From: Variovorax sp. TBS-050B
Lineage (GTDB): Bacteria > Pseudomonadota > Gammaproteobacteria > Burkholderiales > Burkholderiaceae_C
Length of the DNA: 64,000 bases
Reading direction: 5' to 3'
Assembly (NCBI RefSeq): GCF_029893635.1
Contig: NZ_JARXYR010000002.1
Location: forward strand, 3,695,001 to 3,759,000
Below the pieces are notes generated by a model. That model saw nothing but the letters and a program-made list of their open reading frames with translations. It had not been told where the DNA came from and ran no database searches. Shown here piece by piece: positions 20,091-29,632 of the stretch. A program made the position numbers and the translations under genes. The first letter of the stretch is position 1; every line of letters begins with the position of its first letter.

Positions 20091-21014
20091 ATGCGCATTA
20101 CCGTCCTGGGCTCGGCCGCCGGCGGCGGCTTTCCGCAGTGGAACTGCAACTGTCCGAACTGCGCCGGTGTGCGCGCGGGCCGCATCCGTGCGAAGCCGCG
20201 CACGCAGTCGTCGATCTTCGTGCGGCCCGATGACGGCGTGGACGGGGTGCTCTTCAACGCCTCGCCCGACATCCTGGAGCAGATCCGCGCCAGCCCGGTG
20301 CTGCAGCCCGCGCGTGCGCTGCGCGACACCGCGATCGCGGGCGTGGTGCTGATCGACGGGCAGGTCGACCACGCCACCGGCCTCTTCATGCTGCGCGAAC
20401 GCGGCTCGCTGCTGCCGCTGTGGTGCACCGATCCGGTGGCCGAGGACCTGAGCCGCGGCAACCCGGTGCTCGGCGTGCTGTCGCACTACTGCGGCGTGGC
20501 GCGCCATGCGGTGCCGCTCGACGGCGGCAGCTTCGAGGTGCCCGGCGTGCCCGACCTGGAATTTCGCGCGCTGGCGCTCACGGGCAAGGCCGCGCCGTAC
20601 TCGCCGCACCGCGAGCATCCGGTGGCGGGCGACAACATCGGCGTGACCATCACCGACCGCCGCAGCGGCGGCCGCCTGTTCTACGCCCCGGGCCTGGGCG
20701 CGATCACGCCGCCGGTGTTCGATGCGATGGCAGGCGCCGACGCGGTGATGGTCGACGGCACCTTCTGGCGCGACGACGAGATGCCGCGCCTCGGCGTGAG
20801 CAGCAAGCGCGCGCGCGAGATCGGCCACCTGCCGCAGGCGGGCGAGGGCGGGATGATCGAATGGCTCGCGCGCCTGCCCGCGAGCACCGCGCGGCGCATG
20901 CTGATCCACATCAACAACACCAATCCCATCCTCGACGAAGACTCCGCCGAGCACGCGGCGCTGCGGCACGCGGGCATCGAGGTCTGCGAGGACGGCATGA
21001 CGATCCAGCTTTGA
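20091..21014 (+). CDS. pqqB: PQQ biosynthesis protein PqqB
   Basis: A 307-residue metallo-beta-lactamase-fold protein of the PQQ pathway, proposed to be an iron-dependent hydroxylase of the diamino-acid intermediate. It begins with the family-typical [19 protein letters not shown] and [11 protein letters not shown], and retains [15 protein letters not shown] and [12 protein letters not shown]. Length agrees with homologues (about 305). It follows the pqqA hairpin and is 10 nt before pqqC. Confidence 0.97.
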   Translation: MRITVLGSAAGGGFPQWNCNCPNCAGVRAGRIRAKPRTQSSIFVRPDDGVDGVLFNASPDILEQIRASPVLQPARALRDTAIAGVVLIDGQVDHATGLFMLRERGSLLPLWCTDPVAEDLSRGNPVLGVLSHYCGVARHAVPLDGGSFEVPGVPDLEFRALALTGKAAPYSPHREHPVAGDNIGVTITDRRSGGRLFYAPGLGAITPPVFDAMAGADAVMVDGTFWRDDEMPRLGVSSKRAREIGHLPQAGEGGMIEWLARLPASTARRMLIHINNTNPILDEDSAEHAALRHAGIEVCEDGMTIQL

Positions 21015-21024
21015 GGCCCCACGC

Positions 21025-21777
21025 ATGCACGCCGACCGCATCCAGCAACCCCGCCGCCCCGACGCCGCTGCGCCCGCATGGGGCCGCGCGGAGTTCGAGG
21101 CCAAGCTGCGCGAGCGCGGCCGCAGCTACCACATCCACCATCCGTTCAACGTGATGCTCAACAGCGGCCGGGCCACGCCCGAGCAGATCCGCGGCTGGGT
21201 GGCCAACCGCTTCTACTACCAGATCGCGATCCCGATCAAGGATGCGGCCGTGCTCTCGAACTGCCCGGACCCGGCGGTGCGCCGCGGCTGGGTGCAGCGC
21301 ATCCTCGACCATGACGGCTTCGAGCTCGGCGGCGTCCGGGACGCGGGCGGCATCGAGGCCTGGCTGCGGCTCGCCGAGGCCGTGGGCCTCTCGCGCGACG
21401 AAGTGCACGACCTGCGCCACGTGGTCCCGGCGGTGCGCTTTGCCGTGGACGCCTACGTGAACTTCGCGCGCCGCGCGCCGTGGCAGGAGGCGGTGTGCTC
21501 GTCGCTGACCGAGCTCTTCGCGCCCGAGATCCACAAGCAGCGCCTGTCGACATGGCCCGCGCACTACCCGTGGATCGAACCCGAGGGCCTGGGCTATTTC
21601 CGCGGCCGCGTGAGCCAGGCGCGGCGCGACGTGGAACAGGGCCTCGCGATCACGCTCGACCATTTCGACACCCGCGCCCTGCAGGAGCGCGCCCTCGAGG
21701 TGCTGCAGTTCAAGCTCGACATCCTCTGGGCCATGAACGACGCGATGGCGACGCGCTACGGCGTGAGCGCGGCATGA
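21025..21777 (+). CDS. pqqC: Pyrroloquinoline-quinone synthase
   Basis: A 250-residue cofactorless oxidase that performs the final ring closure and eight-electron oxidation giving PQQ. The TENA/THI-4-like helical core shows [33 protein letters not shown] and RILDHDG, which carry the His/Tyr/Arg residues of the active site. Start ATG at 21025; the N-terminal 20 residues are variable. The stop overlaps pqqD as ATGA. Confidence 0.97.
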   Translation: MHADRIQQPRRPDAAAPAWGRAEFEAKLRERGRSYHIHHPFNVMLNSGRATPEQIRGWVANRFYYQIAIPIKDAAVLSNCPDPAVRRGWVQRILDHDGFELGGVRDAGGIEAWLRLAEAVGLSRDEVHDLRHVVPAVRFAVDAYVNFARRAPWQEAVCSSLTELFAPEIHKQRLSTWPAHYPWIEPEGLGYFRGRVSQARRDVEQGLAITLDHFDTRALQERALEVLQFKLDILWAMNDAMATRYGVSAA

Positions 21778-22058
21778 CGGCGGCCCTGACCCCCGACAGC
21801 CGCCCGCGCATCGGCCCGGGCTTCCGCCTGCAGTGGGAGCCGGCGCAGGACTGCCATGTGCTGCTCTATCCCGAGGGCATGGTCAAGCTCAACGGCAGCG
21901 CCGGCGAGATCATGAAGCGCTGCGACGGCCAGCGCAGCCTCGCGGCCATCGTGGCCGAGCTGGAAAGCGCCTTCGACACCACCGGCCTCGAACCGCAGGT
22001 GCGCGGCTTCGTCGAAATGGCCGCGCAGCAGAACTGGCTGCGCTGGGACCGGGCATGA
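21774..22058 (+). CDS. pqqD: PQQ peptide chaperone PqqD
   Basis: A 94-residue RiPP recognition-element protein that binds PqqA and presents it to PqqE. The winged fold is visible in [20 protein letters not shown] and [16 protein letters not shown]. It is a separate protein here, not fused to pqqC or pqqE as in some bacteria. Both ends overlap neighbours by 4 nt (ATGA), giving tight coupling within pqqCDE. Confidence 0.96.
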   Translation: MTAALTPDSRPRIGPGFRLQWEPAQDCHVLLYPEGMVKLNGSAGEIMKRCDGQRSLAAIVAELESAFDTTGLEPQVRGFVEMAAQQNWLRWDRA

Positions 22059-23269
22059 GCCCCGCCCGGCCGCCCGAAGGGGCTCGCACCGCAGCCGCAG
22101 GCGAAGGTACTCCAGTGAGCGCGAACGCGCCGCCGCGGCCCGGTCCGCCGCTCTGGCTGCTGGCCGAGCTGACCTACCGCTGTCCGCTGCATTGCGTGTT
22201 CTGCTTCAACCCGCTGGACTTCGCCACGCAGGAGAAGGAGCTCGGCACCGAAGACTGGCTGCGCGTGCTGCGCGAGGGCCGCGAACTCGGCGCGGTGCAG
22301 CTCGGCCTCTCGGGCGGCGAGCCGCTGCTGCGCGACGACCTCGAAATCATCGTCGCCGAGGCGCACCGGCTGGGCTACTACACCAACCTGCTGACCTCGG
22401 GCGTCGGCCTCACGGCGGCGCGCGCCGCGGCGCTCCGCCAGGCCGGGCTCGACCACGTGCAGCTCTCGTTCCAGGATTCCACGCGCGAGATGAACGACTT
22501 CCTCTCGCACACGAAGACCTTCGCCCTCAAGAGCCGGGTCGCGAAGATCATCAAGGACCAGGGCTGGCCGATGGTGCTGAACGTGGTGATCCACCGCATG
22601 AACATCGACCACGTCGACCGCATCATCGCCATGGCGCACGAGATGGGCGCCGAGTACCTGGAGCTTGCCAACACCCAGTACTACGCCTGGGCCTTCCTGA
22701 ACCGCGACCAGCTGCTGCCCACGCACGCGCAGCTGCGGCAGGCGGAGCAGGTGACCGACGGCTGGCGCGCGCGGCTCGGCGAGCGCATGCGCATCTTCTT
22801 CGTCGCGCCCGACTACCACGAAGGCAAGGCCAAGAAATGCGTGAACGGCTGGGGCAGCATGTTCCTGACCGTGGCGCCCGACGGCACCGCGCTGCCTTGC
22901 CACACCGCGCGCATGCTGCCGGGGCTCGAATTCACGAACGTGAAGGACCACGGCCTGCGCGAGATCTGGTTCGATTCGGAAGGCTTCAACCGCTACCGCG
23001 GCACGGGCTGGATGAAGGAGCCGTGCGCGAGCTGCGAGCAGCGCGAGCAGGACCTCGGCGGCTGCCGCTGCCAGGCGTGGCTGCTGGCGCAGGACCCGGC
23101 GGCGGCCGACCCGGTGTGCGTGAAGAGCCCCGCGCACCACCGCGTGGCCGAGGCCGTGGAACGAGCGGCCGCGCGCGGCGCCGCGGACGCGCCCGTGGTG
23201 CATCCGCTGGTGTTCCGCGATCCGGCCAATTCGCGCCGGCTCAGTGCATCCGCCACGCCGCGCGACTGA
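22055..23269 (+). CDS. pqqE: PqqA peptide cyclase (radical SAM)
   Basis: A 404-residue radical SAM enzyme that forms the Glu-Tyr carbon-carbon bond in PqqA. CPLHCVFC provides the CxxxCxxC cluster; the SPASM region with further cluster cysteines is at about 265-350 (CVNGWGSMFL, CHTARM, CASCEQ, GGCRC). The ATG at 22055 overlaps pqqD. The first ~20 residues are low-complexity and resemble an intergenic element, so a GTG at 22115, 7 nt after AAGG and just before the conserved PPLWLLAELTYRC, is a good alternative. Length otherwise usual. Converges with fdsD. Confidence 0.96.
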   Translation: MSPARPPEGARTAAAGEGTPVSANAPPRPGPPLWLLAELTYRCPLHCVFCFNPLDFATQEKELGTEDWLRVLREGRELGAVQLGLSGGEPLLRDDLEIIVAEAHRLGYYTNLLTSGVGLTAARAAALRQAGLDHVQLSFQDSTREMNDFLSHTKTFALKSRVAKIIKDQGWPMVLNVVIHRMNIDHVDRIIAMAHEMGAEYLELANTQYYAWAFLNRDQLLPTHAQLRQAEQVTDGWRARLGERMRIFFVAPDYHEGKAKKCVNGWGSMFLTVAPDGTALPCHTARMLPGLEFTNVKDHGLREIWFDSEGFNRYRGTGWMKEPCASCEQREQDLGGCRCQAWLLAQDPAAADPVCVKSPAHHRVAEAVERAAARGAADAPVVHPLVFRDPANSRRLSASATPRD

Positions 23270-23322
23270 GCCCGGCTGCTGCCGCGCGCACGGTTCCGCG
23301 CATCGGCGATTCGGCCGTGAGG

Positions 23323-23547
23323 CTACGCGAGCATCGCGCGGTGCACCCGGATGGCCTCGGCCGACACCGGATTCAATGCGTCCGTGCCCGCCGCGTCGAG
23401 GTGTGCGAGCAGTTCGCGGCGCATGCGCGGCTCCCAGAAGCGCTGCAGGTGCAGCGCAAGGTCGCGCAGCGCCTCGTCGCGGTCCGGCATGGCCTCGAAG
23501 AAGCTGCCGATCTGGTTGACCATGCGGATCAGGTGATCGATGTGCAT
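23323..23547 (-). CDS. fdsD: Formate dehydrogenase delta subunit
   Basis: A 74-residue small subunit of the NAD-dependent molybdenum formate dehydrogenase. It starts MHIDHLIRMVNQIGSFFEAM and contains AVLA-like helical segments with RFWEPRMRREL, typical of FdsD. It is thought to help assembly or activity of the complex; it carries no cofactor motif. The ATG lies 19 nt after the fdhD stop, so it is the last gene of the operon. It converges with pqqE 53 nt away. Confidence 0.92.
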   Translation of the reverse strand: MHIDHLIRMVNQIGSFFEAMPDRDEALRDLALHLQRFWEPRMRRELLAHLDAAGTDALNPVSAEAIRVHRAMLA

Positions 23548-23566
23548 TGCGTGCGGCTTTCTTCTT

Positions 23567-24421
23567 TCAGAACGCAGGCTGGGCGGGCAGGCCGCGCAGC
23601 CGGCCCGGGTGGGTGTAGACCACGAGATCGTCGCCGCGCACGAAGCCCGCGAGCGTGAGGCCCGCGGCCTGCGCCACCGCGGCGGCCATGGAGGTGGAGG
23701 CCGACACCGCGGCCAGCAGCGGCACGCCGGCCGCGACCGTCTTCTGCACCATCTCGAAGCTCGCGCGGCTCGTGACCGCGACGAAGCCCGAGGCGGGATC
23801 GAGCGCTTCGGCCTTCGCGAGCGCACCCACGAGCTTGTCGAGCGCGTTGTGGCGGCCCACGTCCTCGCGCATCAGGCGCAGCTCGCCGTCGGCGCTGCAC
23901 CAGGCGGCGGCATGCACGGCGCCGGTGATCTTCTGCAGCACCTGGGCGGCGGCGAGCTCGCGCATGCCGCGCGCGACCGCCTCGGGCGCGAGCCGCATGT
24001 GCTCGGCGGGCGCGGGCAGCGGCGCCAGCGTGCGCGTCACGTGCGCCAGGCTCTCGGCGCCGCAGAGGCCGCAGCCCGTGCGCCCGGCCATGCTGCGGCG
24101 CCGGTCCTTGAGGCGCGCGAAGGCGGCGCTGGCGACCTCCATCCTCAGCGTGATGCCGTCGGCCCCGTACTCCTCGTCGATGCCGTAGAGCTCGCCGCGG
24201 TGCGCGAGGATGCCCTCGGCGAGCGAGAAGCCGAGCGCGAAGTCGGCCAGGTCGAGCGGCGTCGCGAGCATCACCGCATGCGCGATGCCGTTGAATTCGA
24301 GCGCCACCGGCACTTCCTCGGCCACCCAGTCGCGGTGGTCGAAGGGCAGGCGCGCGCGCAGGCCGCGCACCGGCAGCAGCTCGGCGCCGCCCGGGCGCGG
24401 CGGCAGGTCGGCGAGGTTCAT
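23567..24421 (-). CDS. fdhD: Formate dehydrogenase accessory sulfurtransferase
   Basis: A 284-residue FdhD (FdsC-type) protein that passes sulfur to the molybdenum cofactor and delivers it to the alpha subunit. Diagnostic segments are the CGLC pair in GRTGCGLCG, EDVGRHNALDKLVG and SRASFEMVQKT. The ATG overlaps the fdsA stop as ATGA, so the two are made together. Length agrees with the family. Confidence 0.95.
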   Translation of the reverse strand: MNLADLPPRPGGAELLPVRGLRARLPFDHRDWVAEEVPVALEFNGIAHAVMLATPLDLADFALGFSLAEGILAHRGELYGIDEEYGADGITLRMEVASAAFARLKDRRRSMAGRTGCGLCGAESLAHVTRTLAPLPAPAEHMRLAPEAVARGMRELAAAQVLQKITGAVHAAAWCSADGELRLMREDVGRHNALDKLVGALAKAEALDPASGFVAVTSRASFEMVQKTVAAGVPLLAAVSASTSMAAAVAQAAGLTLAGFVRGDDLVVYTHPGRLRGLPAQPAF

Positions 24422-27300
24422 GGCGTCCCCGCCGCGGCCGCGGTCTCGTCGAGCCGGCGCGCCAGCAGTTCCTCCTGCAGCGCGTTGAAGCGGCTGTAGG
24501 CCTGCTGCCATTCCGAAGGCTGCATCACCGGCATCACCTGCACCGCGGTGACCTTGAACTCGGGGCAGTTGGTGGCCCAGTCGGAGTTGTCGGTGGTGAT
24601 CACGTTGGCGCCCGACTCGGGGAAGTGGAAGGTGGTGTAGACCACGCCCGGCTGCACCCGCTCGGTCACGGTGGCGCGCAGCACCGTCTCGCCCGCGCGG
24701 CTCCGGATGCCGACCCAGTCGCCCTCGGAGATGCCGCGGTCCTCGGCGTCGCTCGGATGGATCTCGAGCCGGTCCTCGCTGTGCCAGCGGTTGTTGTCGG
24801 TGCGGCGCGTCTGGGCGCCCACGTTGTACTGCGACAGGATGCGGCCGGTGGTCAGGATCAGCGGGTACATGCGCGTGACCTTCTCGTCGGTCGGCACGTA
24901 CTGCGTGATGATGAAGCGGCCCTTGCCGCGCACGAACTCGCCGATGTGCATGGTCGGCGTGCCCTCGGGCGCGGCCTCGTTGCAGGGCCACTGCAAGCTG
25001 CCGAACTGCGCGAGCTTGGCATAGCTCACGCCCGCGAAGGTGGGCGTCAGCGAGGCGATCTCGGCCATGATCTCCTCGGGGCTCGCGTAGTTCATGGGAT
25101 AGCCGAGCGCATTGGCGAGCATCTGCGTCACCTCCCAGTCGGCGTAGCCCGCCTTCGGCGGCATCACCTTGGTGACGCGCGAGATGCGGCGCTCGGCGTT
25201 GGTGAAGGTGCCGTCCTTCTCGAGGAAGGACGATCCCGGCAGGAACACGTGCGCGTACTTGGCGGTCTCGTTGAGGAACAGGTCCTGCACCACGATGCAT
25301 TCCATCGCCATCATCGCCTCGGCCACGTGCTGCGTGTTCGGGTCGGACTGCACCACGTCCTCGCCCTCGCAGTACAGGCCCTTGAAGCTGCCGGTGATCG
25401 CGGCGTCGAACATGTTGGGAATGCGCAGGCCGGGTTCGGGCCGCAGCGTCACGCCCCAGGCTTCCTCGAAGCTGCCGCGCGCGATGCTGTCGGAGACGTG
25501 GCGGTAGCCCGGCAGCTCGTGCGGGAACGAGCCCATGTCGCACGAACCCTGCACGTTGTTCTGGCCGCGCAGCGGGTTCACGCCCACGCCTTCGCGGCCC
25601 ACGTTGCCGGTGGCCATCGCGAGGTTGGCGATGCCCATCACCATGGTCGAGCCCTGGCTGTGCTCGGTCACGCCCAGGCCGTAGTAGATGGCGGCGTTGC
25701 GCTTGCCGTCGTGCCCCTTGGCAAAGAGCCGCGCCGCGGCGCGCAGCTCTGCCGCGGGCACGCCGGTCACTTCCTCCATCGCCTCGGGCGAGTTGGCGGG
25801 GCGCGCGACGAACTCGCGCCATTCGTTGAAGGACTTCGGCTCGCAGCGCTCGGCCACGAAGGCCTCGTCGACCAGGCCCTCGGTCACGATCACGTGCGCC
25901 ATCGCGCTGATGACCGCGACGTTGGTGCCGGGCCGGAGCTTGAGATGGTGGTCGGCCCGGATGTGCGGCGACTTGACGAGGTCGATGGTGCGCGGATCGA
26001 TCACGATCAGCCGCGCGCCCGCGCGCAGCCGCTTCTTCATGCGCGAGGCGAACACCGGATGGCCGTCGGAGGGGTTGGCGCCGATGACCATGATCACGTC
26101 GGACTTCTCGACCGACTTGAAGGTCTGCGTGCCGGCCGATTCGCCCATCGTCTGCTTGAGCCCGTAGCCGGTGGGCGAATGGCACACGCGCGCGCAGGTG
26201 TCGACGTTGTTGTTGCCGAAGGCGGCGCGCACCAGCTTCTGCACCAGGTAGCCTTCCTCGTTGGTGCAGCGCGAGGACACCAGCCCGCCGATGGAATCGG
26301 TGCCGTGCTTGGCCTGGATGCGGCGGAACTCGCTGGCCGCGTAGCCGATGGCTTCCTCCCAGCTCACTTCGCGCCAGGGGTCGGTGATCCTAGCGCGGAT
26401 CATCGGCTTGAGCACGCGGTCCTTGTGCGTGGCGTAGCCCCAGGCGAAGCGGCCCTTGACGCAGGAGTGGCCCTCGTTGGCCTTGCCGTCCTTCCACGGC
26501 ACCATGCGCACCACCTCGTTGCCCTTCATCTCGGCCTTGAAGCCGCAGCCCACGCCGCAGTAGGCGCAGGTGGTGATGGCGCTGTGCTCGGCCTGGCCGA
26601 GCCAGATCACCGACTTCTCCTGCAGCGTGGCGGTGGGGCAGGCCTGCACGCAGGCGCCGCAGCTCACGCACTCCGATTCCATGAAGGGCTGGTCCTGGCC
26701 CGGCGACACGCGCGACTCGAAGCCGCGGCCGCTGATCGTGAGCGCGAAGGTGCCCTGCGTCTCCTCGCAGGCGCGCACGCAGCGGTTGCAGACGATGCAC
26801 TTGGCGGGGTCGTAGGTGAAGTAGGGGTTCGACTCGTCCTTGGCGCTCTTCAGGTGGTTGGCGCCGTCGTAGCCGTAGCGCACGTTGCGCAGCCCGGTCA
26901 CGCCGGCCATGTCCTGCAGCTCGCAGTCGCCATTGGCGGCGCAGGTGAGGCAGTCGAGCGGATGGTCGGAGATGTAGAGCTCCATCACGCCCTTGCGCAG
27001 CTCCTGCAGCTTGGAGCTCTGGGTGCGCACCTTCATGCCGGCCTCGGCCGGCGTGGTGCACGAGGCCGGGTAGCCGCGGCGGCCCTCGATCTCGACCAGG
27101 CAGAGCCGGCAGGAGCCGAAGGGCTCGAGGCTGTCGGTGGCGCAGAGCTTGGGCACCTGCACGCCGGCGTCGATTGCGGCGCGCATCAGCGAGGTGCCCT
27201 TGGGCACGCTGACCGGCATGCCGTCGATCTCGAGCGTGACTTCCTCGGTGGATTCGCGCCGCGGCGTGCCGTGGTCGATCTCGTTCAGGTGATTCAGCAT
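24418..27300 (-). CDS. fdsA: NAD-dependent formate dehydrogenase, catalytic alpha subunit
   Basis: A 960-residue molybdopterin oxidoreductase that oxidises formate to CO2. In order: a [2Fe-2S] ferredoxin domain (CATDSLEPFGSCRLC), the NuoG-like HPLDCLTCAANGDC site, two [4Fe-4S] sets (CIVCNRCVRAC and CVSCGACVQAC), the CAYCGVGC cluster of the Mo domain and the catalytic VDTCARVCHSPT, where Cys 373 is the expected Mo ligand in place of selenocysteine. A C-terminal MGD-binding domain ends the protein. Cytoplasmic. A hairpin repeat separates it from fdsB, the only large gap in the operon. Confidence 0.97.
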   Translation of the reverse strand: MLNHLNEIDHGTPRRESTEEVTLEIDGMPVSVPKGTSLMRAAIDAGVQVPKLCATDSLEPFGSCRLCLVEIEGRRGYPASCTTPAEAGMKVRTQSSKLQELRKGVMELYISDHPLDCLTCAANGDCELQDMAGVTGLRNVRYGYDGANHLKSAKDESNPYFTYDPAKCIVCNRCVRACEETQGTFALTISGRGFESRVSPGQDQPFMESECVSCGACVQACPTATLQEKSVIWLGQAEHSAITTCAYCGVGCGFKAEMKGNEVVRMVPWKDGKANEGHSCVKGRFAWGYATHKDRVLKPMIRARITDPWREVSWEEAIGYAASEFRRIQAKHGTDSIGGLVSSRCTNEEGYLVQKLVRAAFGNNNVDTCARVCHSPTGYGLKQTMGESAGTQTFKSVEKSDVIMVIGANPSDGHPVFASRMKKRLRAGARLIVIDPRTIDLVKSPHIRADHHLKLRPGTNVAVISAMAHVIVTEGLVDEAFVAERCEPKSFNEWREFVARPANSPEAMEEVTGVPAAELRAAARLFAKGHDGKRNAAIYYGLGVTEHSQGSTMVMGIANLAMATGNVGREGVGVNPLRGQNNVQGSCDMGSFPHELPGYRHVSDSIARGSFEEAWGVTLRPEPGLRIPNMFDAAITGSFKGLYCEGEDVVQSDPNTQHVAEAMMAMECIVVQDLFLNETAKYAHVFLPGSSFLEKDGTFTNAERRISRVTKVMPPKAGYADWEVTQMLANALGYPMNYASPEEIMAEIASLTPTFAGVSYAKLAQFGSLQWPCNEAAPEGTPTMHIGEFVRGKGRFIITQYVPTDEKVTRMYPLILTTGRILSQYNVGAQTRRTDNNRWHSEDRLEIHPSDAEDRGISEGDWVGIRSRAGETVLRATVTERVQPGVVYTTFHFPESGANVITTDNSDWATNCPEFKVTAVQVMPVMQPSEWQQAYSRFNALQEELLARRLDETAAAAGTP

Positions 27301-27319
27301 GGGGTTGCCTTTCTGGGGG

Positions 27320-27450
27320 AGCGGGGAGCGGACAGCCGAACGCAGAGGGCGCGAAGGTTTCGCGAAGGTCGCAGAAGGAAGACAGAAAGATCGAAATTTC
27401 CTTCTGCGACTTCTGCGCAACTTTTGTATTTCTTCTGCGTTCGGCGGTCC
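27320..27450. repeat. Intergenic hairpin repeat, copy A
   Basis: Outer arms CCGAACGCAGA (27336-27346) and its complement (27434-27444), with a nested perfect 12-bp hairpin (27369-27380 with 27398-27409). The right half is nearly identical over about 45 nt to copy C at 54630-54675, and the left half (27341-27372) to copy B at 49001-49032. It lies inside the fds operon between fdsB and fdsA. Confidence 0.85.
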
Positions 27451-27467
27451 GTGTTCGAGTGCGTCAT

Positions 27468-29030
27468 TCAGGCCGCCTCGCGGTCCGGCACCGAAACACC
27501 GAAGTCCTCGGGGTAGTGGTCCAGCGCCGAGAGCACGGGGTAGGGCGTCATGCCGCCCATGGCGCAGAGCGAGCCGTGCAGCATGGTGTCGCAGAGGTCG
27601 CGCAGCAGCATCACCTGCTGCGGCCGGTTCTGGTAGCGCGTGATCTTGTCGATCACTTCGACGCCGCGCGTGGAGCCGATGCGGCAGGGCGTGCACTTGC
27701 CGCAGGACTCGAGTGCGCAGAACTCCATGGCGTAGCGCGCGAGCTGCGACATGTCGGCCGTGTCGTCGTGCACCACGATGCCGCCGTGGCCGAGCACCGC
27801 GCCGACGGCCGCATAGGCCTCGTAGTCGAGCGGCAGGTCCCATTGCGACTCCGGCACATAGGCGCCGAGCGGGCCGCCGACCTGCACCGCCTTGATCGGC
27901 CGGCCGCTCGCGCTGCCGCCGCCGAAGTCGTACAGCAGTTCGCGCAGCGTGAGGCCGAAGGCCTTCTCGACCAGGCCGCCCTGGCGGACGTTGCCCGCGA
28001 GCTGGAAGGGCAGCGTGCCGCGCGAGCGGCCCATGCCGAAGTCGCGGTAGAAGTCCGCGCCGCGCGCGAGGATGATCGGCACCGAGGCCAGCGTGATCAC
28101 GTTGTTGATCACCGTCGGCTGGCCGAACAGCCCCTGGAGCGCCGGCAGCGGCGGCTTGGCGCGCACGATGCCGCGCCGGCCTTCCAGACTTTCGAGCAGT
28201 GCGGTCTCCTCGCCGCAGACGTAGGCGCCGGCCGCCTTGCGCACCGTGATGCGGAAGCGCCGGCCCGAGTCGAGGATGTCGTCGCCGATGAAGCCGGCCT
28301 GCTCGGCATGGCGGATCGCCTCCTGGAGCGTCGCGATCGAATGCGGGTACTCGGAGCGCACGTAGATGTAGCCCTCGGTCGCGCCGGTCGCGAGCCCGGC
28401 GATCGCCATGCCTTCGAGCAGCATCAGCGGATCGCCTTCCATCACCATGCGGTCGGAGAAGGTGCCCGAGTCGCCCTCGTCGGCGTTGCAGACGATGTAC
28501 TTCTGCGCCGCCTCGGCCGCCAGCACGGTCCGCCACTTGATGCCGGCCGGGAACGCCGCGCCGCCGCGGCCGCGCAGGCCGGAATCGAGCACCTGCTGCA
28601 CCACCTCGGCGGGCGCCATGGCGAGCGCGCGGCGCAAACCGGCAAAGCCTTCGTGCGCTTCGTAGTCGGCGACCGAGACCGGATCGGTGATGCCCATGCG
28701 CGCGAAGGTCAGGCGCTCCTGTTTCCTCAGGTACGCGAGCTCTTCGGTCGGGCCCAGGTTCAGCGCGTGGGCGCCGCCCGAGAGGAAGCCGGCGTTGAAC
28801 AGCCCCGCCACGTCCGCGGCCGAGACCGGGCCGTAGGCGATGCGGCCCTGCGGCGTCTGCACCTCGACCAGCGGTTCGAGCCAGAACAGGCCGCGCGAGC
28901 CGTTGCGCACGATGCGCAGTTCGGCGTTGCGGGCCTCGGCCTGCGCGGCGATCTCGCGGGCCACGGCATCGGCGCCGACCGCGAGCGCGGCCGAGTCGCG
29001 CGGCACGTAGACGGTGACGACGCCGCTCAC
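27468..29030 (-). CDS. fdsB: NAD-dependent formate dehydrogenase, beta subunit (NuoF-like)
   Basis: A 520-residue diaphorase subunit carrying FMN, a [4Fe-4S] cluster and the NAD site. An N-terminal thioredoxin-like region of about 110 residues is followed by the NuoF core: GLRGRGGAAFPAGIKW (NADH/FMN loop), CNADEGDSGTF, GAYVCGEETAL and the cluster motif ESCGKCTPCRIG with a fourth Cys in HGSLCAMGG. The GTG start overlaps the fdsG stop as GTGA. It passes electrons from FdsA to NAD+. Confidence 0.96.
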   Translation of the reverse strand: MSGVVTVYVPRDSAALAVGADAVAREIAAQAEARNAELRIVRNGSRGLFWLEPLVEVQTPQGRIAYGPVSAADVAGLFNAGFLSGGAHALNLGPTEELAYLRKQERLTFARMGITDPVSVADYEAHEGFAGLRRALAMAPAEVVQQVLDSGLRGRGGAAFPAGIKWRTVLAAEAAQKYIVCNADEGDSGTFSDRMVMEGDPLMLLEGMAIAGLATGATEGYIYVRSEYPHSIATLQEAIRHAEQAGFIGDDILDSGRRFRITVRKAAGAYVCGEETALLESLEGRRGIVRAKPPLPALQGLFGQPTVINNVITLASVPIILARGADFYRDFGMGRSRGTLPFQLAGNVRQGGLVEKAFGLTLRELLYDFGGGSASGRPIKAVQVGGPLGAYVPESQWDLPLDYEAYAAVGAVLGHGGIVVHDDTADMSQLARYAMEFCALESCGKCTPCRIGSTRGVEVIDKITRYQNRPQQVMLLRDLCDTMLHGSLCAMGGMTPYPVLSALDHYPEDFGVSVPDREAA

Positions 29031-29509
29031 GACGCAGCCCTCGCTGGCGCGGCGGCGTCGGCGGCCGCGACGATGGCATCGAAGCGTGCCGGCGTGAGGC
29101 GCGCATGCACCTCGCCGTTGATCGCCATCGCTGGCGACGAGGCGCACAGCCCCAGGCAGAACACCGGTTCCAGCGATGAGCGGCCGTCGGCCGTGGTGCC
29201 GTGCACCTCGCAGCCCAGGTGCGCCGCCGCATGGTCGAGCAGCGCGTCGGCCCCCATGGCTTTGCAGGCTTCGGCGCGGCAGACCTGCACCAGCAGGCGG
29301 CCAGCCGGGGCGGACCGGAAGTGGTGGTAGTAGCTCACCACGCCGTGCACTTCGGCGCGCGAGAGATTGAACTGTCCGGCGATGGCAGGCACCGCCTCGG
29401 CCGGCACATGGCCGAGCGCGTCCTGGATGCCGTGCAGCGCGGGCAGCAGCCCGCCCGGCACGTCCTTGTGGGCCGCGGCAATGGCGTTGGCGACGTCGAG
29501 GGCTTGCAT
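29027..29509 (-). CDS. fdsG: NAD-dependent formate dehydrogenase, gamma subunit (NuoE-like)
   Basis: A 160-residue thioredoxin-like ferredoxin subunit. The [2Fe-2S] ligands are CRAEAC and CLGLC, in the NuoE spacing, and LSRAEVHGVVSYYHHFR is diagnostic. The ATG at 29509 is chosen because AGGAG lies 11 nt upstream; an in-frame ATG at 29545 would add 12 residues but has no ribosome site. It is first in fdsGBA-fdhD-fdsD and divergent from the regulator gene. Confidence 0.94.
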   Translation of the reverse strand: MQALDVANAIAAAHKDVPGGLLPALHGIQDALGHVPAEAVPAIAGQFNLSRAEVHGVVSYYHHFRSAPAGRLLVQVCRAEACKAMGADALLDHAAAHLGCEVHGTTADGRSSLEPVFCLGLCASSPAMAINGEVHARLTPARFDAIVAAADAAAPARAAS

Positions 29510-29538
29510 ATGCTGTGGGTCTCCTAAATGTGCTGCCG

Positions 29539-29569
29539 CGTTCATCGGGTTGGCGCGAGTGTATGAACG
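29539..29569. promoter_or_regulatory. Inverted repeat between fdsG and its divergent regulator
   Basis: CGTTCAT (29539-29545) and ATGAACG (29563-29569) are perfect 7-bp arms 17 nt apart, centred between fdsG and the ModE-like regulator gene. Position fits an operator controlling both directions. No close match to the E. coli ModE box is seen. Confidence 0.4.
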
Positions 29570-29632
29570 ACAAGTTGAAGCCACAATATGAAGCGCTCCG
29601 CCCGATAAATATGCTTTTGAAAGCCTAAAGAC

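Noticed and set aside
26165-26205. Selenocysteine in the formate dehydrogenase active site
   Set aside because: The catalytic position is a TGC cysteine codon; there is no in-frame TGA and no need for a selenocysteine element.
24625-27516. A 963-codon plus-strand frame opposite fdsA
   Set aside because: Shadow of the formate dehydrogenase gene; composition is His/Val/Arg-rich without motifs.
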